Assembly (NCBI GenBank): GCA_964384215.1
Contig: CAYLLB010000005.1
Location: forward strand, 62,001-126,000
DNA length: 64,000 bases
Source of the DNA: JAJFUV01 sp964384215
GTDB taxonomy: Bacteria; Acidobacteriota; Terriglobia; Bryobacterales; Bryobacteraceae
Direction: 5' to 3'
Shown here: positions 12,830-21,933 of the stretch, one piece after another
How positions within the stretch are numbered: position 1 is the stretch's first letter
Layout of the letters: the number at the start of each line of letters is the position of its first letter
Position numbers and translations under genes: made by a program
The notes under the pieces: generated by a model
Databases searched by the model: none
Told to the model about the DNA's origin: nothing
What the model saw: the letters and a program-made list of their open reading frames with translations, nothing else

Positions 12830-14173
12830 ATGAATCGTAGAACCTTCCTGATGGGCGGTATCTCCGCTGCTGCCGCGGCGTCGCGCACGCCGCCGAACAT
12901 TCTGTTCATCATGCCGGACCAGTGGCGCGGCTGCGACATGGGCGTGGCAGGCAATCGTGAGGTCCGCACGCCTAACCTGGACCGGCTGGCGCAGGAAAGC
13001 GTCTACTTTCGCAGCATGACCGCCAACACGCCGGTCTGCACACCCGCGCGCGGTATTTTGCTCACGGGCCGTTATGCGCACCGCGCGGGCACGCCCGTCA
13101 ACGACATCCACCTTCCGGACGAGGCCACGACCATCGCCGAAATCCTCGGCCGCGCCGGTTACTACACGGGCTTCGTCGGCAAGTGGCACCTGGAGGGCGG
13201 CAAGCGTCTCCCCGGCTTCATCCCTCCGGGCCCGCGCCGACAGGGCTTCGAGTTCTGGGCCGCCAACGAGTGCTCGCACGACTATTTCAAGCAGCAGTAC
13301 TTTCGTGACGATCCCACGCCCATCCCCATGAAGGGCTACGACGCCTTCACCTGGACGGACCTGGCGCTGGAGTTTCTCGATCGCGCCGGCGAGCGCCGCA
13401 CGCCGTTCTGCCTTTATGTGCAGCACCCTTCGCCTCACAATCCGTATTGGCTGCCGCCTGGATATGAAGACATGTATGCGCCCGAGCGTCTCAGCATGCG
13501 CAAGAATTGGCGTCCGGGCTTGAAGTACGCAGGCGCCTCCAAAGACATCGCAGGTTACTACGCCGCCATCACTTGCCTGGATGCTGAAGTTGGCCGCCTG
13601 CTCAAGCGCTTGGACGAAGCGGGATTCCGCGACAACACCATCGTTCTCTTCACCTCCGACCACGGCGATCTGCTCGGTTCGCACGGCAGCATACACAAGC
13701 AGAAGCCGTGGGAGGAGTCCGTGATTGTGCCCGGCCTGCTGCGCTGGCCCGCAGGCCTTCGTCGCGCCTTCACCTCCGACGCCGTGTTTTCGCATGTCGA
13801 CGTGGTGCCGACGCTGCTGGGCCTCTGTGGCGTGAAGTCACCCGTGGCGATGGATGGTTTCAACTATGCGCCGTACCTCCGCGGGGCGCGTGTGAAGACT
13901 CCCGAATACGCGCATCTTGCCATACACACGCGTACCGAGAACAACGAGTTCGGGCCATGGCGCGGCCTGCGCTCGCGCCGTTACAAGTATGCGCGGTTCC
14001 AGGATAAGCCCTGGGTACTTTACGATCTTGAAAGAGATCCCTACGAGATAGAGAACCTTGTAGACTCACCGGCAAGCGCGCGTCTGGTGGCGCAATTCGA
14101 CCGTGAGATAGAAGCGCACATGCGTCGCACCGGTGACCGCTGGGATGAACTGCGGCACCGGCCTTACAGTTAA
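12830..14173 (+). CDS. Exported sulfatase (arylsulfatase A family)
   Basis: 447-residue type I sulfatase. The N-terminus has a twin-arginine pattern (NRRTFLMGG) and short hydrophobic stretch, so export is expected. The catalytic signature CTPAR begins at Cys70, the residue normally converted to formylglycine; TSDHGDLLGSHG supplies further metal/substrate ligands. Family members remove sulfate from carbohydrates or aryl sulfates; substrate not predictable. No formylglycine-generating enzyme or anaerobic maturase was recognised in the window. GAGG 6 nt before ATG. It sits 15 bp after cydB, an odd partner. Confidence 0.9.
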   Translation: MNRRTFLMGGISAAAAASRTPPNILFIMPDQWRGCDMGVAGNREVRTPNLDRLAQESVYFRSMTANTPVCTPARGILLTGRYAHRAGTPVNDIHLPDEATTIAEILGRAGYYTGFVGKWHLEGGKRLPGFIPPGPRRQGFEFWAANECSHDYFKQQYFRDDPTPIPMKGYDAFTWTDLALEFLDRAGERRTPFCLYVQHPSPHNPYWLPPGYEDMYAPERLSMRKNWRPGLKYAGASKDIAGYYAAITCLDAEVGRLLKRLDEAGFRDNTIVLFTSDHGDLLGSHGSIHKQKPWEESVIVPGLLRWPAGLRRAFTSDAVFSHVDVVPTLLGLCGVKSPVAMDGFNYAPYLRGARVKTPEYAHLAIHTRTENNEFGPWRGLRSRRYKYARFQDKPWVLYDLERDPYEIENLVDSPASARLVAQFDREIEAHMRRTGDRWDELRHRPYS

Positions 14174-14240
14174 CCGCTCAACACCCCACCCCGCGCCGGA
14201 ATACTGGCTTCGTGATAGCATTCGATAACAGAACCCTGAT

Positions 14241-15317
14241 ATGTCTAGATTACCTAAGCTAGTCGTGCTTTCCGTCGCGGGACATCTTCTATTCAGCGGT
14301 ATCATATCAGCCGCAATCGTGGGCGAAATCCCATTTCAAACCATGATTGTCAACGCCACCCAGATTGTCGCTGGCGTTGTTCGCGATGTCGCCAACACCG
14401 GGGAACAAGGCCGATTGACGATTCAGGTTCTCAAGACTTACAAGGGCACAGCCTCACCGATGGTTACTGCTACCGCGCCCTGTCGATTCTCCACCACCGA
14501 AATCCAGTCGCTCGCTTCCAAGACTGTGATTGCGATGGCCGACGCCAAAGGATCGCTACTTCGGCCTGCCAATCTGAGGGGGGTGTCCGACGCCTTCTTG
14601 CCGGTTTCTGATGAACTGGCACCCATTGACAACGTAGACGCGGCATTGTGTGTAGATTGGATGCGGGGCCTGTCCAATCGCGATCCTATGTTCCTCATGC
14701 GTGGACTCGGTATCGCCGCCGTGTACTGCGGTAAGACCGGCCGCGCGGAGCCGATTCGAGCGTATCTGCGCAAATCCCAGAAGCCCAATGATGCGTTCTT
14801 GGACATGCTAGTCGGCTTGGCCTATAGCGATCCGGGTGCCGTAATCGCGCTTGAACAACGTCTTGGGATGGAGACAGAGCAAATGGACAGGCTGGCGATG
14901 AACGTCATGTGGGCCTTGGGTGCCTACGCTAGCCCGGACCCAACCGGCACCCACGCCCTCATGCGCCTGGCGTTGAATGCTAAATCCAGGCAGTATCAAA
15001 TCGAAGCCGCTGAAGTGCTTGCTAACATACACTCCGATGAAACATGGCCTCACCTGGTGGCGTTACTGGACTCACCCGTCCTGTGGGTGCGCCATCACGC
15101 CGTAAAAGGGTTGGAAGATACCGTCTATGCTGGCGAACGCTCAGGCGATCTGGCTTTCGGCGAGAGGCCGCTGGTCCATCTCGGCCAACCCATCAAACGG
15201 AATGTCCGCAAGCGGCCTCCGGTCCCAGACAACATCCGAGGATTGTTCAAAGATCCAGAACGCAACGACGCCACGCTGGTTGCGTTCTGGCGAGATTATG
15301 CAAGCAAGAACCAGTGA
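14241..15317 (+). CDS. Secreted HEAT-repeat-like protein, unknown function
   Basis: 358 residues. An N-terminal hydrophobic segment (LVVLSVAGHLLFSGIISAA) acts as a signal peptide or anchor. A beta-rich domain (about 30-130) is followed by helical repeats (about 145-300), including two HEAT/PBS-like units near EAAEVLANIHSDETWPHLVA and LWVRHHAVKGL. No enzyme motif is seen. It converges with the sulfide:quinone oxidoreductase gene, 25 bp between the stops. Confidence 0.75.
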   Translation: MSRLPKLVVLSVAGHLLFSGIISAAIVGEIPFQTMIVNATQIVAGVVRDVANTGEQGRLTIQVLKTYKGTASPMVTATAPCRFSTTEIQSLASKTVIAMADAKGSLLRPANLRGVSDAFLPVSDELAPIDNVDAALCVDWMRGLSNRDPMFLMRGLGIAAVYCGKTGRAEPIRAYLRKSQKPNDAFLDMLVGLAYSDPGAVIALEQRLGMETEQMDRLAMNVMWALGAYASPDPTGTHALMRLALNAKSRQYQIEAAEVLANIHSDETWPHLVALLDSPVLWVRHHAVKGLEDTVYAGERSGDLAFGERPLVHLGQPIKRNVRKRPPVPDNIRGLFKDPERNDATLVAFWRDYASKNQ

Positions 15318-15342
15318 GTAGGAGTCCTGCTCGCACAACGCG

Positions 15343-16686
15343 TCAGGCAAGACCTCGCAACATCGCTTCGAAGTACATGGGTTTCAAAATGTGCACCTTC
15401 AGGACCCAGCCGGGCCAGTGCTCATGGCCAGGATTGATGAAAGGCAGCGTCGGCTTTGGTTTCTTGTCGTAGCCGAACTCGGCCATCAGCACCTTGCCGT
15501 ACTCGGTGACGAACGGGCAGGCCGTGTAGCCGTCGTAGCTTTCCTTGGGTTCCTTGCCTTCCATGAGGGCGATCAGGTTGGCGGCGGCAACCGGGGCTTG
15601 CATACGGATCGCCGCTCCCGTCTTGCTGGTCGGGATTCCGGCAACGTCGCCCAGCACCACCACGTTCTTGTACTTTGTGTGCACCAGCGTGTGCTTCTCC
15701 GCCGGAACCCAATCCTCGGCCTTACTCGTGGAAGCGTTCCAAGCCAACGGCGATTGCCTCACGAAATCCGGTGCGCTCATGGGCGGCACGATGTGCAGGA
15801 AGTCGAAGTCGAGCGTCACGGTCTCGCCCGGCTCCGTCGAGGCGGCCGCGCGCTTCTCGAAGGTGACTTTCCTGCCGTCTACGTCGACGCTCTTCACCCG
15901 GTGATTGAACGTCACCGGGATGTTGCGCACGGCGTAGATCTCCTCCAAGCGCTTGCGGAACAACGGGACATCGAACAGATGATCGGTGGCGGAGTAGAAC
16001 CGGAAATCGACCTTGTTCCGCGCACCGTTCTTTCGACAGTAGGCCTCGGCCATCATGTTGATCTTCTTCGGCGCACCGCCGCACTTCAGCTTGGTCCAAG
16101 TATCGGTGAAAATGGCGCGTCCGCCGGTTTCGGCCAGCCGCTGGATCGCCTGCCAGCAATTCTGCGAACCTTGGTAGTCGTAGATGCAGTGAACGTTGCC
16201 GCGCCCGAGCGACTCGCGCCGGATGCCTTCGACGGCATCGAAGTTCATCTGCAATCCGGGGCACAGGACCAGAAAATCGTAATCGACCGTGCCGTGGCGG
16301 CCGGTCCGCAGCCGGTTCGAGTCCGGCGCCAATTCCACCACGCTGTCCTGGATCCATTTGACGCCGCCGGGAATCAGCTTGGACTCGGGCCTGACCACAG
16401 ATCTCGCGTCCATGATACCCGAAGCGATCAATGTGAATCCGGGCTGGTAGTAGTGCACCTCGCTCGGGTCTATCAATGTGATGTTCGGCTTGGCCAACGC
16501 GCGGCTCAGGCGCGCCGCCACGTTGAGGCCCGCCGCCCCGCCGCCGACAATCGCGACGTGTGCGTTGGCATCGCTGGACGGACCCCTAAGCCGCACAGCG
16601 CCATAAACAAGGCATGCGCCACCCACCACTCCTCCGGTCAGGAAGCCACGCCGGCTTAGTACCATTCTTCCCGTCTGGTCGTTCAT
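15343..16686 (-). CDS. sqr: Sulfide:quinone oxidoreductase, mammalian SQOR-like (type II)
   Basis: FAD enzyme that oxidises sulfide and passes electrons to quinone at the membrane, 447 residues. Seen: the FAD-binding GGGAAG (48-53), one redox cysteine in KCGGAPKKIN (Cys202) and the other in DGYTACPFVTEY (Cys390). Both contexts match human SQOR closely. The N-terminus has a twin-arginine motif (LSRRGFLTGG) and hydrophobic stretch, so Tat export to the periplasmic face is likely. ATG 16686 was preferred to the in-frame TTG at 16698; ATG 16665 just before the RR motif is also possible. Confidence 0.88.
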   Translation of the reverse strand: MNDQTGRMVLSRRGFLTGGVVGGACLVYGAVRLRGPSSDANAHVAIVGGGAAGLNVAARLSRALAKPNITLIDPSEVHYYQPGFTLIASGIMDARSVVRPESKLIPGGVKWIQDSVVELAPDSNRLRTGRHGTVDYDFLVLCPGLQMNFDAVEGIRRESLGRGNVHCIYDYQGSQNCWQAIQRLAETGGRAIFTDTWTKLKCGGAPKKINMMAEAYCRKNGARNKVDFRFYSATDHLFDVPLFRKRLEEIYAVRNIPVTFNHRVKSVDVDGRKVTFEKRAAASTEPGETVTLDFDFLHIVPPMSAPDFVRQSPLAWNASTSKAEDWVPAEKHTLVHTKYKNVVVLGDVAGIPTSKTGAAIRMQAPVAAANLIALMEGKEPKESYDGYTACPFVTEYGKVLMAEFGYDKKPKPTLPFINPGHEHWPGWVLKVHILKPMYFEAMLRGLA

Positions 16687-16746
16687 GAAGCTCGCCAAAC
16701 AACCAGTTTATCGTGCGGGCGCCGACCACCGCCGCGCCGCTCGTGG

Positions 16747-16752
16747 CACAAT
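16747..16752 (+). promoter_or_regulatory. -10-like box (CACAAT) 6 nt before start
   Basis: CACAAT ends 6 nt before the ATG of the rhamnosidase gene, with no Shine-Dalgarno in between. Compatible with a leaderless transcript; weak alone. Confidence 0.3.
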
Positions 16753-16758
16753 TTGACC

Positions 16759-19461
16759 ATGAGAGCCGCGTGCCTGAAACTCGTGGCAGTACTCCTCCTG
16801 GCCCAGGCGGGTTGGGGCGCCGATTGGGGTGCCTCGTTCGCCGAACCGCCTCGGGTCTATGACATGGGCGTCTACTGGTGGTGGTTTGGCCCGGCAGTGA
16901 CCAAGGCCGAAGTGACGCGGGAACTCGAAGTGATGCGCGATGCGCGCATATCGAGCGTTCTCATCTTTCCCATCTACCCCATCAGCGTGGACGACCCGTC
17001 GAAAGGGATCCGCAACCTGAAGTACCTGTCGCCGGAGTTCCTCGACGTCCTGGGCCACGCCGCGCGCGAGGCGCACCGAATGGGCATTACCGTGGATCTG
17101 CTGATGGGTACTGGATGGCCGTTCGGCGGGCCCTCCATCACTTTGGAGACCAGTGCCAAGAGACTGCGCGTCGAACTTGGCGCGGCCTCGGCGGGCCCCG
17201 GCGAACGCCTGGAAGCCGCCTGGATCGTGAAGGGCGACGGGAAGCAAGTTGACCTTGCGGGCGCCGCCGACGTGACAGCCCAGATCCGCTCCGGGACGCC
17301 TGTCCGTATACCCGAGGGACACGTATTGATGTCCTTTCTCATGACGCCCACGAAAATGCAGGTGAAGCGGCCTGCTCTTGGTGCTGAAGGCCTGGTGATG
17401 GATCATCTGGACCCGAACGCTCTGAAAACGTACCTGGCCGCAGTCGGCGAAAAGCTCGTTTCAGCCGCGCCCCGCGGCATGATCCGGACTCTGCATTCCG
17501 ACAGCATGGAGGTTTTCGGCACGGAATGGACTCCTACGTTTCTCGATGAATTCCAGCGTCGCCGCGGCTACGACCTGCGCCCCTATCTACCCGCCCTCGC
17601 AGCCGATGCCGGTCCCATCACGGAGGACGTCCGCTTCGATTTCTGGCGTACCTTGAGCGAACTTGCCACCGACAACTACTTGCGTCCTCTCCAAGCCTGG
17701 TGTCATGCGCACGGCGTCGGATTGCAGGCGGAGAGTTATGGCTCGCCGCCGGTGGATATGTCCAGCTTCAGCGCCGTCGATTCGGTGATGGGTGAGAGTT
17801 ACGACTGGAAGATGTTCGTGGCTTCCCGCTGGGCCTCGTCGGCCGCGCATCAGTATTCGAAGCGCTTCACTTCCGCCGAAGCCTATACGTGGCTGCGCTT
17901 CCCACGCTATGTTTCGACGTTGGAAGACATCAAACTCGGCAGCGACCTGCACTTCGCCTGCGGCGTGAACAAGATCGTCGCTCACGGCTACGCGTACTCG
18001 CCGCCCCAGGTGGGCGTGCCCGGATGGGGCTACTACGCCTCCATCATGATGAACGACAACAACACCTGGTGGCCCTATTTCCGCCATCTGTCGGATTACG
18101 TGCGGCGTACCAGTTACGCACTGACGCTCGGCAAGCCGGCCGTGGACGTCGGCATCCTCCTGCCGGAAGACGACGTGATGGCAGCGCAAGCGCCCGGCCG
18201 CGGCCTGAACCTCTACATGACCACGAAAGGCTGGCTGGGCCGCACGAAGGTCCCGGAGTTCAGCCTGCCCGCCGCCTTCTCCGCCGAGACGCCTCTGCTC
18301 AGGACGCTGATCGGGAGCGGCTTCACCTTCGACGGGTTCGACCGGAGCATCCTGCAGCCGTCGCTGCGGACGGACCGAGGGCGCCTGGAGGTGGGCGACG
18401 TGGCTTACCGCATCGCCATCTTGCCGAGCCTCAAAGGCGTCTCCATCGAGATTCTCGAACGCCTGCGCGATTTCTGCCGCGCCGGAGGGACGCTGATCGC
18501 CACGCGACGGCTGCCGGAAGCCGCTTACGGAGTTCAGGACCGTGCCGCCCATTACTCGCGCGTAGCCAGCCTGATCGCAGAGATATTCGGAACGGGACCC
18601 GCTGACCAGCCGCGGCGCCGCGCCTATGGCAAAGGACTGGCCATCTATGTGCCGGACGAAACCGAACAGTTCGCCGCCGCGCTGGCGACGCTCGATCCGG
18701 AAATCCGCTTCGACAAACCGGATGCCGATCTGGTCTACCTGCACCGCGCCGAAGGGGGACGTCACCTCTACTTCCTGGCGAATACCGCTTCCGCCGCGAA
18801 GCGCTTCAGCGCTGCTTTCCGCGATGCGCGCGGGACGGCGCAAACCTGGAACGCGATGGACGGCAGCAGGCACGGCGCGGCGGGCGGCAATGAGCTGACC
18901 ATCGATCTCGGCCCACACGCGAGCACGCTCGTCTATTTCGATCCAGCCGCAAAGCTCCTGAGTTCCGCACCGATGCCGCGCGTCGCCGCCGATTTGCCAG
19001 TTACAGGTAAATGGACCTTGGAAACCGCCGGCCGCCGGTTTACACTGGATGCGTTGCGCTCCTGGACCGAACTCGACGGCTGCAGATACTTTTCAGGGCG
19101 CGGCGTGTACTCCGTGGTGGTCGAGGTGCCGGCCGGTTGGTTCGGCAAAGGCAAGAGCGTGTGGCTCGACCTCGGCCAGGTGCGCGAAGCGGCGGACGTC
19201 CGCGTGAACGGCCAGTCCGCCGGCGCGGCCTGGATGACGCCGTACAGAATCGACATTACCCGTTACGTGAAGCCGGGGACGAACCGCATTGAGGCCGGCG
19301 TGGCGAACCTGCTCATCAACCGCATCCTCGGCGAGCCCACGCCCGATTACAGGGGCCTGGAGCCGCTGCGCTTCCCCAAGCCCGGCGAGAAGGATCGCGT
19401 AAAGGAACCGCTGCCGTCCGGGCTGCTGGGCCCGGTGCGATTATTGAGTCTGGTCGAATAG
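16759..19461 (+). CDS. Exported GH106-like alpha-L-rhamnosidase
   Basis: 900-residue exported enzyme with signal peptide (MRAACLKLVAVLLLAQAGWG). The catalytic domain starts with YDMGVYWWWFGPAVTKAEV and includes LLMGTGWPFGG, LHSDSMEVFGTEWTP, AESYGSP and TSAEAYTWLRFP; these resemble the TIM-barrel core of family GH106. The C-terminal 150 residues form a galactose-binding-like sandwich (GRGVYSVVVEVP, WLDLGQVREAADVRVNGQ). GH106 removes terminal rhamnose from plant pectin and glycosides. ATG 16759 chosen over TTG 16753. The alanine dehydrogenase gene follows by 8 bp, making this the first gene of an apparent operon. Confidence 0.82.
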   Translation: MRAACLKLVAVLLLAQAGWGADWGASFAEPPRVYDMGVYWWWFGPAVTKAEVTRELEVMRDARISSVLIFPIYPISVDDPSKGIRNLKYLSPEFLDVLGHAAREAHRMGITVDLLMGTGWPFGGPSITLETSAKRLRVELGAASAGPGERLEAAWIVKGDGKQVDLAGAADVTAQIRSGTPVRIPEGHVLMSFLMTPTKMQVKRPALGAEGLVMDHLDPNALKTYLAAVGEKLVSAAPRGMIRTLHSDSMEVFGTEWTPTFLDEFQRRRGYDLRPYLPALAADAGPITEDVRFDFWRTLSELATDNYLRPLQAWCHAHGVGLQAESYGSPPVDMSSFSAVDSVMGESYDWKMFVASRWASSAAHQYSKRFTSAEAYTWLRFPRYVSTLEDIKLGSDLHFACGVNKIVAHGYAYSPPQVGVPGWGYYASIMMNDNNTWWPYFRHLSDYVRRTSYALTLGKPAVDVGILLPEDDVMAAQAPGRGLNLYMTTKGWLGRTKVPEFSLPAAFSAETPLLRTLIGSGFTFDGFDRSILQPSLRTDRGRLEVGDVAYRIAILPSLKGVSIEILERLRDFCRAGGTLIATRRLPEAAYGVQDRAAHYSRVASLIAEIFGTGPADQPRRRAYGKGLAIYVPDETEQFAAALATLDPEIRFDKPDADLVYLHRAEGGRHLYFLANTASAAKRFSAAFRDARGTAQTWNAMDGSRHGAAGGNELTIDLGPHASTLVYFDPAAKLLSSAPMPRVAADLPVTGKWTLETAGRRFTLDALRSWTELDGCRYFSGRGVYSVVVEVPAGWFGKGKSVWLDLGQVREAADVRVNGQSAGAAWMTPYRIDITRYVKPGTNRIEAGVANLLINRILGEPTPDYRGLEPLRFPKPGEKDRVKEPLPSGLLGPVRLLSLVE

Positions 19462-19469
19462 AGGGGCAT

Positions 19470-20606
19470 ATGATCATCGGGCTTACCCGCGAAAGACGCG
19501 CCTCGGACTGCCGCGTGGCGCTGACGCCGCCGGTGGTGCGGCAACTGGTGGAGAGCGGCAACAGCGTTTGGGTGGAGAAGGACGCCGGACTCGGTGCGCG
19601 ATTCTCCGACGACGACTACATTCGCGCCGGGGCGCAAATCGCTTATTCGCCGGCCGAAGTGGTCCGCCGCGCCCGGCTGCTGGTGAAAATCGCCGTGCCG
19701 ACCATGGAGGAGTTGAACCTCTGCCCGGAAGGCGCGGCCATTTTGGCCTTCTACCACATGGCGGTGGCCGACCGCACGGTTTTCGAAAAGCTGCTCGACA
19801 GGAAGATCACGGCCGTGGGTCTCGAAATCGTGCAGGACGATCACGGCCGGCGTCCGGTACTGGCGGCGGTAAGCGAGATCGCCGGCCAGATGACGGTGCA
19901 GTTGGCCGCGCACATGCTGCGGTCAAGTTCGGGAGGCCGGGGCATCCTGCTTGGCGGCAGCCCGGCAGTGCCTCCGGCGCACCTCGTAATACTGGGCGCG
20001 GGCGTGGTGGGCTCGGCCGCGGCGCGTTCCGCCGTGGCGGCGGGCGCCCGCGTTTCGGTCCTGGACGTCGACACCGAGAAACTACGCCGCCTGCTCCAGC
20101 ACACGCCCGGCATCGCCACCGCGTACGCCGATCCGGAAATGGTGGCGCGCGCCGTCATGGCGGCGGACGTGGTCATCGGCGCCGTGCTCGTCGCGGGCGC
20201 CAAGACGCCGCACGTAGTCACCAAGCGAATGGTGGACGCCATGCAACCCGGGGCCATCATTATCGACGTGGCCATCGACCAGGGTGGCTGCGTGGAAACC
20301 AGCCGTCCCACCACCATCACCGACCCGACGTACCTTTACAACCGCGTGCTGCATTACGCGGTGCCCAATCTCACCGCCGACATGGGACGCAGCACCAGTA
20401 TCGCCATCGCGCAGGCCTTGCTTCCCTACCTGCAGTGCATCTCGCACCAGGGCATCGAAGGAGCGTTCCGCGTGTGCAAGGAACTGGCGCGCGGAGCTTA
20501 CACGCACGCGGGCGCTTGCGTGCACTCGTCGCTGGCCGGCACTTGGCAAGTGCCGCACCGCGAACTCAGCGAACTGTTGGAAAAAGGATCGGACGAGCGC
20601 GCCTGA
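19470..20606 (+). CDS. ald: Alanine dehydrogenase
   Basis: NAD-dependent L-alanine/pyruvate interconversion, 378 residues, normal length. Substrate-site residues fall at the expected places: Arg15 (SDCRVALTP), Lys73 (LLVKIAVP) and His96 (AFYHMA). The NAD-binding Rossmann motif is VILGAGVVGSAAA, and VAIDQGG carries the conserved catalytic aspartate. GAGGGG precedes the ATG. It sits between rhamnosidase and CoA-transferase genes with gaps of 8 and 22 bp, suggesting a fermentative or amino-acid catabolic unit. The transhydrogenase alpha subunit is a relative, but the domain length fits Ald. Confidence 0.92.
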   Translation: MIIGLTRERRASDCRVALTPPVVRQLVESGNSVWVEKDAGLGARFSDDDYIRAGAQIAYSPAEVVRRARLLVKIAVPTMEELNLCPEGAAILAFYHMAVADRTVFEKLLDRKITAVGLEIVQDDHGRRPVLAAVSEIAGQMTVQLAAHMLRSSSGGRGILLGGSPAVPPAHLVILGAGVVGSAAARSAVAAGARVSVLDVDTEKLRRLLQHTPGIATAYADPEMVARAVMAADVVIGAVLVAGAKTPHVVTKRMVDAMQPGAIIIDVAIDQGGCVETSRPTTITDPTYLYNRVLHYAVPNLTADMGRSTSIAIAQALLPYLQCISHQGIEGAFRVCKELARGAYTHAGACVHSSLAGTWQVPHRELSELLEKGSDERA

Positions 20607-20628
20607 AGCCGCCGGAGGTTACTCTGCC

Positions 20629-21933
20629 ATGCACTGGACTGAAAGCTACCGGGCCAAAATCAAGACCGCCGACGAGGCGCTCGCGGTAGTCAAGTCAAAC
20701 GATCGCGTCTACATCCATCAGGGGTCAAACGAGCCGGAGGAGTTGGTTCGGGCGCTCACGGCGCGCGGAGGCGAGTTGCGCGACGTCGAGATCATTCACA
20801 TGATGACCACGGGTAACGCCGATTACGCCAAGCCCGAGTTCGAAGGCCACTTCCGCCACAACGCCTTCTTCATCGGCGGCAACGTACGCCAGGCCGTGCA
20901 GCAGGGCCGCGCCGACCTGATCCCCATCTTCCTGTACGAAGTCGAAGACCTGTTCACCAGCGGAGCCATGCCCATCGACGTGGCCCTCATCCAGTGCACG
21001 CCGCCGGACGACTACGGCTTCATGAGCCTGGGCACGGGCATCGACGTCTCGCTCACCGCCGCCAAGTGCGCGCGCCACCTGATTGTCCAGGTGAACGACC
21101 AATCGCCGCGCACCCTGGGCGACGCGTTCCTGCACGTGAGCAAGGCAGACGCCATCGTCGAAGCCTCGCGCCCGCTGCCCGAATTCAAGAAGAGCGAGGT
21201 CACCGCCACCCATCGGGCCATCGCCCGCCACGTCGCCAACCTCATCCCCGACGAGGCGACGCTGCAAACGGGCGTCGGCGGCACTCCAGACGCCGTGCTC
21301 GAGCAACTGGTGGATCACAAGGACCTGGGCATCCATACGGAGATGTTCTCGGACGGTGTCATCGACCTCATCGAGAAAGGCGTCATCAACAACGAGAAGA
21401 AGACCATCCATCCGCACAAGGTGATCAGCGGATTCGTCCTGGGAACCAAGCGCCTGTTCGATTTCATACACAACAACCCGATTTTCGAATTCCACCCGAA
21501 TGCGTACACGAACGATCCGTTCATCATCGCCCAGAACCGCCGCATGGTGGCCATCAACGCGGCCATCGAAGTAGACCTGACCGGCCAGGTGTGCGCGGAT
21601 TCGGTGGGACCGGTTCCCTACTCCGGCATTGGCGGCCAGGTGGATTTTATCCGCGGCGCGGCGCGGAGCAAGGGCGGCGTCCCCATCATTACGCTGCCCG
21701 CCACCGCGAAGAACGACACCATCAGCCGCATTACGCCGACGCTCAAGATCGGAGCCGGCGTGGTGACCTCGCGCGGCGACGTCCACTACGTGGTGACTGA
21801 ATTCGGGGTCGCCTACCTGCACGGCAAGAATCTGCGCCAGAGAGCCGAGGCGCTCATCCAGATCGCGCATCCCAAGTTCCGGGAAGAACTACTGGCCGCC
21901 GCGCGGGAACTGGGGTATCTGGGGAAGAAGTGA
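20629..21933 (+). CDS. Family I CoA-transferase / acetyl-CoA hydrolase, 4-hydroxybutyrate CoA-transferase-like
   Basis: 434 residues. Transfers CoA between acyl-CoA and a carboxylate. The catalytic glutamate is in GIHTEMFSDG at residue 238, the same number as in clostridial 4-hydroxybutyrate CoA-transferase, and the CoA-binding loop is visible as YSGIGGQVDFIRGA. The start at 20629 has GGAGG 11 nt upstream. Acetate, propionate or 4-hydroxybutyrate are possible acceptors. It overlaps the next gene by 4 bp (GTGA). Confidence 0.9.
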   Translation: MHWTESYRAKIKTADEALAVVKSNDRVYIHQGSNEPEELVRALTARGGELRDVEIIHMMTTGNADYAKPEFEGHFRHNAFFIGGNVRQAVQQGRADLIPIFLYEVEDLFTSGAMPIDVALIQCTPPDDYGFMSLGTGIDVSLTAAKCARHLIVQVNDQSPRTLGDAFLHVSKADAIVEASRPLPEFKKSEVTATHRAIARHVANLIPDEATLQTGVGGTPDAVLEQLVDHKDLGIHTEMFSDGVIDLIEKGVINNEKKTIHPHKVISGFVLGTKRLFDFIHNNPIFEFHPNAYTNDPFIIAQNRRMVAINAAIEVDLTGQVCADSVGPVPYSGIGGQVDFIRGAARSKGGVPIITLPATAKNDTISRITPTLKIGAGVVTSRGDVHYVVTEFGVAYLHGKNLRQRAEALIQIAHPKFREELLAAARELGYLGKK

